Shown: positions 11,385 through 21,453 of the stretch, piece by piece | Layout: each line of letters starts with the position of its first letter | Numbering within the stretch: position 1 is the first letter of the stretch | From: Polytrichum commune | Taxonomy: Eukaryota > Streptophyta > Polytrichopsida > Polytrichales > Polytrichaceae | Length of the DNA stretch: 64,000 nt | NCBI GenBank assembly: GCA_950295325.1 | Contig: OX485804.1 | Location: 24,676,001 to 24,740,000, forward strand | Reading direction: 5' to 3' | The notes under the pieces: model-generated | Seen by the model: the letters and a program-made list of their open reading frames with translations, nothing else | Database searches by the model: none | What the model was told of the DNA's origin: nothing | Position numbers and translations under genes: made by a program

Positions 11385-14059
11385 CACTCTAAACTGTGTA
11401 ATATCAACCTCCATAATGTCACTCACTCTCTAATATCCCTAAACCCTAGGGAACGAATGTTCTTGGTTCGAATCTCACTCCTAATTGTCACATTTTGCCA
11501 TTAATGCAAACCACCAAAGAAGTCAACCCACACCCTTGCATTGTGCCATGTGTCATTATGTGGAATGTTTCCTTCTTATTCTTTTTCTTCTTCTTTTTAT
11601 GCCTCTTGTTGAATTGTTGGTGCATGCATTTGTCACATTGCCTAGGAAGGCCAAGTGGGAGGTTGATATATGAAGATGGATCATGTGTATTGATGCTGTA
11701 GATTTCCCATGCGATGATTTGTTCTAAATACTAAACCCTAGTCTTGAAACTGTAGTCTTCTCCCTCTCACTTGGCAATTCGATCCACCAATGTGGTAAGC
11801 TCTTTAGGAGTTGAATATGCATAGGTGCATGCACTACTCATTGTGGAGGTCACCACTTACTAATTTCAAATGCAAGCCAAGCTATTAATTATGCTTTCTA
11901 CGTATCCTTAGAACTTGAGTTGTTTTGAATTTAAGATCGAGCACCACAAAACTGGCATTGTTGCAGGTGACTTCCATCAATTGCCGATGAAGATTTAGAG
12001 GCAATTTTTTATGCATTGGACAATAGTGGCGACTTCAAGGTTCGTTTGCATGCAAAAAAATTAAAACACTATAAATATCTTCTTAGCAAACCTTGGAATT
12101 CTTCACCAGTTGCTTGGGGTTTTGTCCATGGTAGGAGATTTGATATGTTGGTTGTCTCTAGATCGACAAGGAAATTTTTGTTGATCTTTGCAATGCCACC
12201 TCTTTGAAATTTGAAAAGGCAAATGGTGTGAGTTGGGCGCAAGCATGGTCAAGTACACAACTCAATTACCTTGCATAGGTTTAAGTGAAAGTAATTCAAA
12301 AATATATACTAACTTTGAGTTTTGTGTGGAAAAAAATCAAAAGATTTGAAAACACATTGATGTACAAAGCAAGCAATTTTTGTTGACAAATGTTTTACAA
12401 GATAAGTTTGCATATTTTAGAAGACAATGTAAATAATGTGCAAGTAGATATATTGAACAAGCAATTGTCTAAAATTTGGTTAAAATATGATAAAATATGA
12501 TAAAATAGATTTTTTACAATTTTTTATAATGATGCCCTCAAGTTTATGATAAATTCAAGGATTATGGAAAAATTAAACTTCAAAATATCTAAAATCATGA
12601 AATCTACACGTGTCCAAAACCAGATTTAGCCATTACCATTTGGGCAATACTTTTAATGATAAGTTTTGAAGATCTCACCTTGATACCCTATATTTGAATA
12701 CCTAACACAAAAATAGAGTGCATCATAAAAAAAACACCCAATTAAATCAACACTTTGCTGCTACTTTTAGGCGTTTGATAAAAACATTATGGTTTTAATA
12801 TGCCGGACCATTTTTTTTCGTATACTTGACCGTGCTTGCTCCCAATTGCAATCTTGTCTACATTTAATTAACATCCCTTATACTGGTATTTCTTTTCAAC
12901 GTATGTTTCTTGAGATGAAATTTTGGTGTGCTCAAATGTGTAGAATGTATCCCTCATGATTGTTAGTTAGTATGTGAAAATAATGGATCCCATTTGCATG
13001 AAGCTCGATGTGGTGCTAGATTATAGGCTCATGAGAGGGGGATCTATGAGTCAAAGTTTTGACCATTATGCATACATGATTGTTAGTGTTCGAGGAGGAT
13101 TTTGGACATAATCGGTCAAGATCCTAGTGTTTTCAAGACCCACCAGTGACTTGTTGACATCTTTCATTGTTTCTTTGTTACATTGAGGAATATTCTATAA
13201 ATTCCTCTCAATGGATCAAATCGAGATAAAAAACCTTCTCTTCTCTCTCAAATTGGAACTATTGCACCTTGAGCTTCTTGTCTTCAATGTTTAGCTTTTG
13301 CACATAATTTGATACCATCACTTCATTATCATGGTCCACACATGATATAAATTAGCAGTGCTAGAAAATTCCCTTTCACCATTTAAACAAAATGTAATTT
13401 TCTACTAAAATTGAAATTTACAAAGTGTTTGCTTGAAGTTAAAAAAAAATAGCAAGATTCAACTTCTCAGAAAGGTTCACTCATGTGGACACATACACAC
13501 CAGGAGTCCACCGCACAACTGTTGTCATCCAAAAATCATTATTTTCGTATTCTTCATCATCATCTTCATAAAGCCCACGTTGGAATGCCTTGGCTCTTCA
13601 AATGCCTCCCTCCTACATCCAAAGATTCCATATCTTCACTTAACCCAAAATCAAGATCATCCGGTTGCCCACCCACCAAAGAACCTCACCAATTTTCATC
13701 ATCTCCCAAGTTTTGTAGGTCCACAACTATATCATTCTCCCCACCACCCTCTTCATAATCTTCCCGATCTGCTCCGTGTTGGGGTCTTGCACCAAACTCT
13801 TGTACAAAGTGTTTCTCGACTTCTTGGACCGCCCGATCATACCATAAGCTTTGCGTATGTGTGCAACTTTTGGAGACTATCCATGTCCCATGTATGAAAC
13901 CATCAATTTCAACATCACAATGTTGCACTTTGTGTTGTTCCATAACGCCACACGCTACATTAATTCTCTATTATCATGCATCCATGTTAACACTACAAAA
14001 CTCTGTAATATCACGTGCACTTTGGTTGCCACGGGTGTGATACTACGGAGCTTAGAGTG
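11385..14059. mobile_element. Pack-type TIR element carrying a TPC1 gene fragment, 2675 bp
   Basis: The left end reads CACTCTAAACTGTGTAATAT and the right end, inverted, reads CACTCTAAGCTCCGTAGTAT. About 280 bp of left subterminal sequence (to about 11665) and about 130 bp of right subterminal sequence (from about 13928) match, inverted, the short element at 46952-47436. In that short element the two parts are nearly adjacent. The 2.2 kb between them here is therefore cargo, and it includes exons of a two-pore channel gene (11971-12225). A reverse-strand open frame at 13686-13943 lies in or near the cargo and is unidentified. No convincing target duplication is seen, so the superfamily is not assigned. 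The CACTC ends are CACTA-like. Confidence 0.65.
11971..12225 (+). pseudogene. TPC1: TPC1-like (two-pore channel) fragment: two exons and their intron
   Basis: Exon A (11971-12039) encodes 23 residues including the EF-hand stretch ALDNSGDFK and ends at a GT donor (AAG|GTTCGT). Exon B starts at 12162 after TCTCTAG and continues in frame with IDKEIFVDLCNATSLKFEK. Joined, they match the second EF-hand region of plant TPC1, where the family reads roughly LDxSGDFKIxxxEFxDLCNAIALKFQK. TPC1 is the vacuolar Ca2+-activated cation channel, and its EF-hands sense cytosolic calcium. The intervening 122-bp intron is intact (GT...AG), so genomic DNA rather than an mRNA was captured. An in-frame TGA lies just before exon A and a stop follows exon B. 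No other channel exons are present, so this is a non-functional captured fragment inside the TIR element at 11385-14059. Confidence 0.7.
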
Positions 14060-14242
14060 CATAATGATGACGGGGATTTTCGTGCTTCTGCCTTTGTTGC
14101 TGTTGTGCCCCAAGTTGCTGCTACATGAATAGAGGAGCCAAATGTGAATAATACTGGTTCATTTACTTGGTCAAAGAAGGAATTCAATCATGGGCAATGG
14201 ACCATGGAAGGTGGTTGTGCCCTCCCCCCCCCCCTCCCCACT

Positions 14243-14660
14243 TCGAGAACAGTTGGGAACAACCCCGACCACCGTCCATCCATGCGGAAGAAGTCGAGAA
14301 CAGTTGGGAACGGCCCCGACCAACGTCCATCCATGTGGAAGAAGTCGAGAACAGTTGGGAACGACCCGACGACCGTCCATCCATGCGGAAGAAGTCGAGA
14401 ACAGTTGGGAACGACCTGACGACTGTCCATCTATGCGGAAGAAGTCAAAAACAATTGGGAACGGCCCCGACGACCGTCCATCCATGCGGAAGAACTCGAG
14501 AACAGTTGAGAACGGCCCTGACCACCATCCATCCATGCGAAAAAAAATCGAGAACAGTTGGGAACGGCCTCAACGACCGACTGACCGTCCATGCGGAAGA
14601 ACTCAAGAACAGTTGGGAACGGCCTCGACAACCGTCCATGTGATGTGGAAAACACGAACA
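14243..14660. repeat. Minisatellite, about 8 units of 50-55 bp
   Basis: Units begin near 14243, 14294, 14345, 14395, 14445, 14496, 14548 and 14603. Each holds GAGAACAGTTGGGAACG followed by a GACCACCGTCCATCCATGCG-like block. The array is bracketed by a direct repeat of about 30 bp containing TCATGGGCA and GGCCATTGAAGG (at about 14178 and 14734). Several overlapping open frames on both strands cross the array. They are by-products of the repeat, because period changes of 50, 51, 52 and 55 shift the frame. Confidence 0.85.
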
Positions 14661-14779
14661 ATGGGGACATTGAACAAGTGGCCGGCTTGAGGTGGAGCAG
14701 TGGAGGGATGGAAAGAGGGGGGGGGGGGGGGGGATTCGATCATGGGCAGTGGGCCATTGAAGGCGCAGCCAACCCACGT

Positions 14780-15765
14780 AGTTAGAGGACGCCCCGGGAT
14801 CGACCTCCCGCGCGCCCACCCCTCCCCTGACTGACTTGACTTGCCCCCAACAGCCCAGCCCTCCCCTCGCCTCGCAGTCTCGACCCATCCCCAGTCCCGG
14901 CTGCTGCCCCATCCAACGCCTCCCTCCCCTCGCCTCGCCTGGCGTGGCGTTCGATCGATGCTCAGACGGTGGCAGCATCGACCTACCACGTCGTGCCCAC
15001 CCACCCGATCACCACAACTACAATATCAGCAACAACAGCACCACTACCATCAAGTAAGTCAAGTCATCAGCCACTCACTGAATAGCAATATCATCACCAG
15101 AAAAGGAAGCAGCAGCCCACAACTCCACCTCTCACCGCTCAATCTCTCTCTCTCTACCTGCCTGCTTGCCTGCCTCCGACAATAGGTAGTAGCGTCATAG
15201 CTGAGTTAGCTGCAGCGGCTGCAGCGGCTGCAGCGGTGTGGATGATGTCTGCATGCATGTGTGAGTAGTTAGCTCGGGGGTGGATCATTCTCGGTTTTAG
15301 CAACTTTCTTCTTCCGACACAACCTTGCATACATTCGCCGCTGCAAGAAAGCTGCTGCCAGCATTGCAAAGGTTCCAGTTTTGGGTCGTGTGCCACTGCA
15401 GCTGATTTGTCCAGCTGGGGAATTGGTTGAGGACATTACACACCGATCCACCGATCGACGTATCGATCGGGAGGCGGGTGGGGATGGCGAGGATCGCTTG
15501 GGCAATGGGTGGTGGTGGTGGTGATGAATTGTAGGTGACCCAAAGGATTGTTGTTGTCGTGTTGTTGTTGTTGTCACCGAGTTCCTTTCGGGGGGTTCAT
15601 CAAGAATCGTGAGGGCTGGATCCTCCGTGTGGGTTGCATGCGTGGGTGGGAGGGGGGAATCGGCGGCCATTCTTGACACGGAGACTTTCTGCACCGGATG
15701 ATCTGCTGCAGGTGGTGGTAGAAGGAGGAGGAGAAGAAGACATCGAGGGAGTGGGAGGAGGTGGA
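14780..15765 (+). promoter_or_regulatory. Presumed promoter and 5' leader of the methyltransferase gene
   Basis: This stretch is richer in G+C than its surroundings. It has C-rich tracts, a CT microsatellite (about 15145-15158) and a GCAGCG triplet run near 15212-15235, as is common for plant promoters and leaders. Two short upstream open frames precede the chosen start: 15484-15534 (16 codons, with a run of glycines) and 15638-15676 (12 codons). The coding frame itself is open upstream to 15634 but has no ATG before 15766. No TATA box can be assigned with confidence. Confidence 0.45.
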
Positions 15766-18369
15766 ATGAGCCTGGAGGCCAACATGAAGGCGGAGACGGA
15801 CAACGGGCACAAGAGCCGCAGCTTCCGGAACAAGGTGTTCGCCATCGTCGTAATCCTGCTCCTCAACGTGCTCACGCTGTACGCGTTCACCACCCTCACC
15901 AACGTGCACAAGTACAACCAGATGCTTCGCCAAGCTTCGGTGCGGGAGAGCCGCCTGCACTCCTCCATGATCACATCCGAGCTCGCGCTTTCGACGCAGC
16001 TCAACAACACACATGACGAGCTCCAGCAGGTTCGCCGGGAGCTTCGACAGGCGTTGGAGCAGTACCGCAAGCTGTTCGAAGAGCTCAACAGCGTCTCCAG
16101 AATTTTCCAGCAGGAGAATCATGGGAACAACGACAATGAGGGGGAGCGGGAGCAGCAGCAGGGGGATGACATGAAGAGCCGGCAAGCGGTGAGGGATTTG
16201 GTGGAGAGGTTGGCGACCTTCGAGGAGGATCCTTACCACGGATGGATTTTGCAGAAGAGGCAAACCCTACCCGCGGAGCTTCGTGAGTATGTGACACCAA
16301 GAAAGCTTCCCCTGGGATGGAACCCGTCGCTTAACACGGACAGCATGATGTCCAGTGTGGGACATGCATGTGTTGCTGCGCAGGAAGACATCGAGAGGTT
16401 CATGAGCTATGAGGTCGGTAAGTTGTGCCCCGATGACGATAACCTCGCGCAAAAGCTGTTGCTCGAAGGCTGCGAGCCTCTTCCTCGCCGCAGGTATGTG
16501 TTCACTCGAGCGAGCGATGCCATCTCTGACTTTCTTGATTTCATCATGGAATTGTTATCTTTATTTCTGTTTTTTTCTTGACATCATCATCAATCCTTAG
16601 CTTGTGTGATAGTGATGGTAGTTCCCCTCCTGTTTTCACCGATCTCGGAATCGATGAGCTGCTTTCTTGGAGCTATCTGCCGCCTTCCATGGATCACCGG
16701 TTATTGCTCTGCATGTTGCGCCTCTCTTTTCTGGAATCAAGATTTTGTGTGATTTGTCTCATTCTCTCGACAGCATAATTTTCAGCAGCATCCATCCTTC
16801 CTAGCCTGTGCGATGGTGGTAGTTCCCTTGCTATTTTCACCGGCTCGGAATCGATGACCTCATTTCTTGAAACAATGTATCTTGCCGCTTCCGTTGTGCA
16901 CTGGTTATTGATCTGCATGTTGAGCCACTCTTTTATGGAATCAAGATTTGAACTAATTTTCTCGAACCGAGTAGGGAATTCTTCAAGTTGTAAATCACTT
17001 GTAACCTGCTATGTATGGAGTCATTGAAACACACGTACCCTCTTGTTTTCGGTCCCGGATTGGTTCCAGAGGTTATCTGCAAGCTTGGTCTTTAAATTTA
17101 AGAGTCGTCTCGATGGAGATTGTTAAAGGTCTAATGGCGAGTTTAGCCGGGTTCTTGTACGTCTGCGCCACTTCCACACAGCAGGTTAAGCTTGAGGTCT
17201 GCGTCCAAATTGTTCACCCCATCAGTTAGTTCTGGGGCTGGAATGTCGATTAGGTTATCAGCTGTGGAGAAGTCTCCAGTTTGTAAGTATTTGGTCGTCA
17301 TCATCATCATCAGTGGCTGTGAGTTCTGTTCTGGACATTCGTAGCCGGCTTAAATCCCCCAGTCCGTGCTTTTCCCACAGCCTTCATCTCGTGCCTTCCA
17401 TTGTCGATACGTGTTGAATTTCAGTGTAAATCCTCAATCCTACAGTTTGACTTCAATCCTGTGTGCCATTGCTACGATAGGGAACCCGAATTAAAACCTA
17501 AATATATCATCACCTCAATTCTCGCAATGATAATTCCACACGTTCTTCCATTCCTTCACATGTAAGTGTTTGTTGCAAGAATTAACCTCCTTATCATCCT
17601 CATCATCCGTGGTTGTCTGAATTCCAAATGTAGGTGCTTTGCAAGGGGCCCACTGAACGCGACCGAGCCGGTGCAATTCCCCGAGAGCATGTGGACTTCA
17701 CCCCAGGATGGCAACATCAACTGGGAAGCCTACCAATGCAAGAGCTTCGAGTGCCTCAACACCCGAGCTGCGAAGAAAGTGTTTGCAGACTGCCTAGACT
17801 GCTTCGATCTGACCGGCCGCGAGAAGAACCGGTGGATGATTGCACCCGGTGGAGTAGACTTCACCATCGAAGAGGTTTTAGCCCTAAAACCCCGCATTCG
17901 GATCGGCCTGGACATCGGTGGAGGCACAGCATCGTTTGCGGTCCGGATGAGAGAGCACAACGTGACCATCGTCACATCGACATTGAATTTGGGAGGGCCT
18001 TTCAACAATTTTATCGCCCAGCGAGGGGTGATGCCCATTTTCATGTCGATTTCCCAGCGCCTGCCATTCTGGGACAACACTCTGGACTTGGTGCACTCAA
18101 TGCATGTGCTGTCAAATTGGATCCCCGATGAGTCTCTGGAGTTTATCCTGTACGACATCGACCGAGTGTTGCGTCCCGGTGGGGTTTTGTGGCTGGACCA
18201 TTTCTTCTGCGTCAGATCGCAGCTGGAGAACACCTACATTCCCATGATCACCCGCTTGGGGTACAAGGAGCTCAAGTGGGAAGTGGGGAAAAAGCTCGAC
18301 CGCGGGGAGAAATTGCAAGAGGTTTACCTCTCTGCCCTTCTGGAGAAGCCACACGCAGCTCGACTATAG
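15766..18369 (+). CDS. Type II membrane SAM-dependent methyltransferase-like protein (At1g29790 type), 487 aa, 2 exons
   Basis: The exons are 15766-16493 and 17634-18369. The intron begins AG|GTATGT, ends ATGTAG|G, and gives an in-frame join at Arg243. The first in-frame ATG is used. The protein has a short basic N-terminus, then one membrane segment (about residues 24-44, VFAIVVILLLNVLTLYAF), making it a probable Golgi or ER type II protein. A coiled-coil-like, Glu/Gln/Arg-rich stalk follows (about 50-125). The C-terminal half carries a class I methyltransferase fold with the SAM-binding glycine loop GLDIGGGT (334-341), a later HSMHVLSNWIPD segment (397-408) and RVLRPGG (420-426). It matches the plant family of uncharacterised methyltransferases typified by At1g29790. 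The substrate is unknown; a link to cell-wall or secretory methylation is inference from the membrane anchor. The 3' end seeds the tandem array downstream. Confidence 0.88.
16583..16990 (+). repeat. Tandem duplication inside the methyltransferase intron
   Basis: Two units of about 200 bp (about 16583-16786 and 16787-16990) share GTGATGGTAGTTCCC-like text, TCGGAATCGATGA, the TGCCGCTTCC region and GGAATCAAGATTT. They lie wholly within the intron between 16494 and 17633 and do not affect the coding frame. Confidence 0.7.
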
Positions 18370-20470
18370 GTAAAAATCAGGTCTCGGTAGCATTTAGGCA
18401 TTCCATTTTGCAAATTACAGTGAGAATTAGTTGTTGCTGTGTGTATATTGGAGAGACTGCATACATGCGCCCCAAATTATATATCACACGAAAACATAAC
18501 AGAAAGTAAGTTAGTCAGTGGAAGGCCTCATTATGTTGTTTCACATTTGCATGTAATTTTTGTAGCTTATAAAATCTGACTTGCAGCTCAGTGGGCTATG
18601 CATTTGATATGCCGGTTACTTCGACAACACTCTTTGCCCGGTTTACCTGCAGATTCCTTGATGCTTTTGGTCTGAAAGAAAACATACATTAGCTTCTACT
18701 TAGGGAGCTTGCAGTGGTATTAGAAAGCATAGTCGGCCTTATGGAGAAGCCATTGACAACTTGATTATAGGCAATTAGGTCGGCAACATTTAGGCATTCC
18801 ATTTTGCAAACAATGGAAGTTGTTGCTAGCTCTGCATTTGAAGAGATTGCATGCATGCACCCCAAATATTTATAACACGAAAACTTTACACAAGTTAGTT
18901 AACTTGTAGAATTCCTTATTATGTTTCACACTTGCATTTAATGTTGTAGCTCATAAAATCTGTCGTTCAGCTCAGTGAGCTATGCATTTGAGTATGATCA
19001 CTTTGAGAACATTCTTTGCCTGGTTTAGCACATTCCTTGAATCTGCTTTTGGTGTGACAGAAAACATACATTATCTTCTACTTTGGAGCTTGCAGTGGTA
19101 TTAGAAAGCAGGGTTGGGCTTCTAGAGAACTGCTGTTCACAGCTCGACCATAAGTAATTAGGTCAGTAAGTTTGAACATACCATTTTTCCAACAGCGAAA
19201 GTTATTGCTGTGTACTGGAGAGACTGTATGCGTCCGTTATCAATGGATCCTTTCACTTCAACACTTGTAACACGAAAATGTAACAGAAATAAGTTAGTCT
19301 TGAGAAATTATAAAGTTTCATGCTTGCATATATTTTTGTAGCTTATGAAATGTGACGTGCATCTCAGAATCTTGAGAGCTGTGCATTTGCATTGATTTCT
19401 TCAAGAACATTCTTTTCTGCCTGGTTTAGCACATCCCTTAATAATACTGTTACTGTGAAAGGAAAGAAATGGGTGTTGGTGGGGCCATTCCTCCGTTTCT
19501 CCTTTTGAGCTTCCAGTGGTATTAGAAAGGAGGGTTGCCCTTATGGAGAAGTCATTCAGAACTTGACTAAGGTAGCAGTGCCTTAAAGTAACACCTCCCT
19601 TTTGGCGTCAGGCAAGATCTATTTTTCATCCTTAAAATGTCATCAAGTGAGTGTAACGGTGCCATTGACTAAGGGATTGTTAAAAGCGATTAACCATATG
19701 CGGCATTCAATACAAAATAACATCACTTTAGTCATTCATAGGAGCAGTTTAAGAAGATTGCAAGAACGCTTTGCAAAGAGTTTTGTACCAATTTTGGCCA
19801 ATCTCAATGGCTAATTGAGATTTTACATGTCAATGAGGAAGTGTAAGAAGGGGGACAACAACGTGATTTTATAGAAGACTCTCGCTTAATAAGATTGATT
19901 TTGTGATGATTCTCACCTAGCAATCCCACATCAATGGACTCCCTTAGTGGATAGTAAAAGGCTCAGTTTGAATTTATGTAAGTTGCACATGAATCTTTTT
20001 TTTTTTGAAAATAAGTTCTATAGACTCTTTATAGTTTTGCAGATCTATGGAAATTTTCTTTGAACAGTTTTCAAGGTCTTCAACCTACCTGGGGTACCAA
20101 CATTTTCTGAAAGTGTCACTTTTAGGCTGACTACCTTATAGGCAATTAGGTCCATAGTAATTAGGCAATCATTTTGCAAACAGTGAAGTTACTGTGTATT
20201 GGAGAGACTGTGTAAAGTACCAATAGGTCAATTTACTGCACACCCACATTTAGAAATGATAACATCATTTGATGTATAAATTCATCCAGCAAATGAAGTT
20301 TAAGTGACACTCTATATGTAAATCTGTAGCTTATGGATTTGAATATGATCACTTCGCGAACATTCTTTGCCCAGTTTACCACATTCTTTGACACTCTTAC
20401 CAATTGGGTGTTTGTGGTCTCTTATACATTTGGAGCTTTTTGTGGTATTCAAAAGCATGATTGCAAGGAT
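18341..20470 (+). repeat. Tandem array of the methyltransferase 3' end, 4-5 units of about 380-570 bp
   Basis: Unit 1 starts in the coding sequence (CTTCTGGAGAAGCC, codons LLEKP) and runs through the stop and 3' flank. Related units start near 18742, 19122, 19544 and, more diverged, about 20112. Each begins with a TTATGGAGAAGCC-like block followed by a CTTGATTATAGGCAATTAGG-like block, then CATTTAGGCATTCCATTTTGCAAA in pieces, TGGAGAGACTG, CGAAAA..TAACA, and a tail ending CAGTGGTATTAGAAAGCA. The later copies encode only a few residues before stops and are not genes. They may contribute 3' UTR or polyadenylation sequence. Confidence 0.75.
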
Positions 20471-21453
20471 AAGACAAGTGTTGGTCTGGTATATAGGTAA
20501 TGTATTATATCAATAATCAACATCACTAATGCTATCAAAGAACCTATATGTGGATATCAAAATTGTAATATTGGTCAAACTTTGATATTTGGTGGGCATG
20601 AAAAGGTGAGAGAATCTTTGTGCACCCAAGTTATTATTTTGGTCAATTTCATTCTAAACCATATTGATATTACGGCGAGTTTCCCCAAGTATCAAGTTTC
20701 TTGGATGGAATATAGGTCCAAATGGTATCAAAAACAAAAATACTTTTAGATACCAATACTCTAATGGTATCAAAAACTGTGAATCCTCATTATAGATACC
20801 TGAATGGTACCTTAAAAAGATAGAACCAGACCAACACTGTTTAAGACATCGAGAACTTCACTTGTATCAAATTCCCAAAGCCCCGGAGTATGTGCTCCTT
20901 CATATGAAGAAAGTATTACTTGATGTAAGAATTCATCCCAAAAATCTTTTCTGATGACCATTGTTCCAGAGATGCAGTAAAATTAGAAAACATTTCATGT
21001 CCATCAGCTATTCAATTGATTGCCATCAACTCTAGCCTCGGGAGCAGTTATGCACTCCACTGCATTGAAGAATTAAATAGACTGATGATCAGAGAAATTA
21101 TGTCATATAGCAATACACTGGCAAGTAGGTATTTGGAGATTCTCTGGCCACCATTTGGACGTTTCAATTCAGACATGTTTCAAAAGTACACTCCAAAATC
21201 TTGTTACATTGGTGGTAAAGTACTCTACATTCAACCAACCCAAGTGAATCTATTGGTGCTTCAAGCATACAAGCTCAACCAAACCTTAAGGTTAAGACTC
21301 TATTGTGAATTTTGATATTTTGTATGTGTGATTTTCTCATAGCCTCTGCTCCACAAACTTGAGGAAAAAGATCAACTCCAACTGCAACTTGATTCTCGAC
21401 CAGGTTATGAGATCAACAACCTGACTACCAGGTCAGTGTGATTGTTTATCAAT
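20471..21453. other. Intergenic region between the convergent methyltransferase and transporter genes
   Basis: About 1 kb separates the end of the tandem array from the transporter stop codon. The two flanking genes are convergent (+ and -), so this should hold the 3' UTRs and polyadenylation signals of one or both. The 99-codon frame at 21016-21315 has no recognisable domain, and I do not call it. Confidence 0.4.

Noticed and set aside
11458-11490. tRNA-like B-box (GGTTCGAATC) near the left end of the TIR element
   Set aside because: No A box, acceptor stem or cloverleaf can be drawn around it, so it is neither a tRNA gene nor a convincing SINE head.
13686-13943. 85-codon acidic frame on the minus strand inside the Pack-type element
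   Set aside because: It reads somewhat like real coding sequence (YDRAVQEVEKHFVQEFG), but I cannot match it to a family and adjacent frames are broken; recorded only as part of the cargo.
14144-15004. Several overlapping open frames of 80-177 codons on both strands
   Set aside because: They run through the minisatellite and G+C-rich leader; repeated units with changing period create open frames in all phases, and no domain is recognisable.
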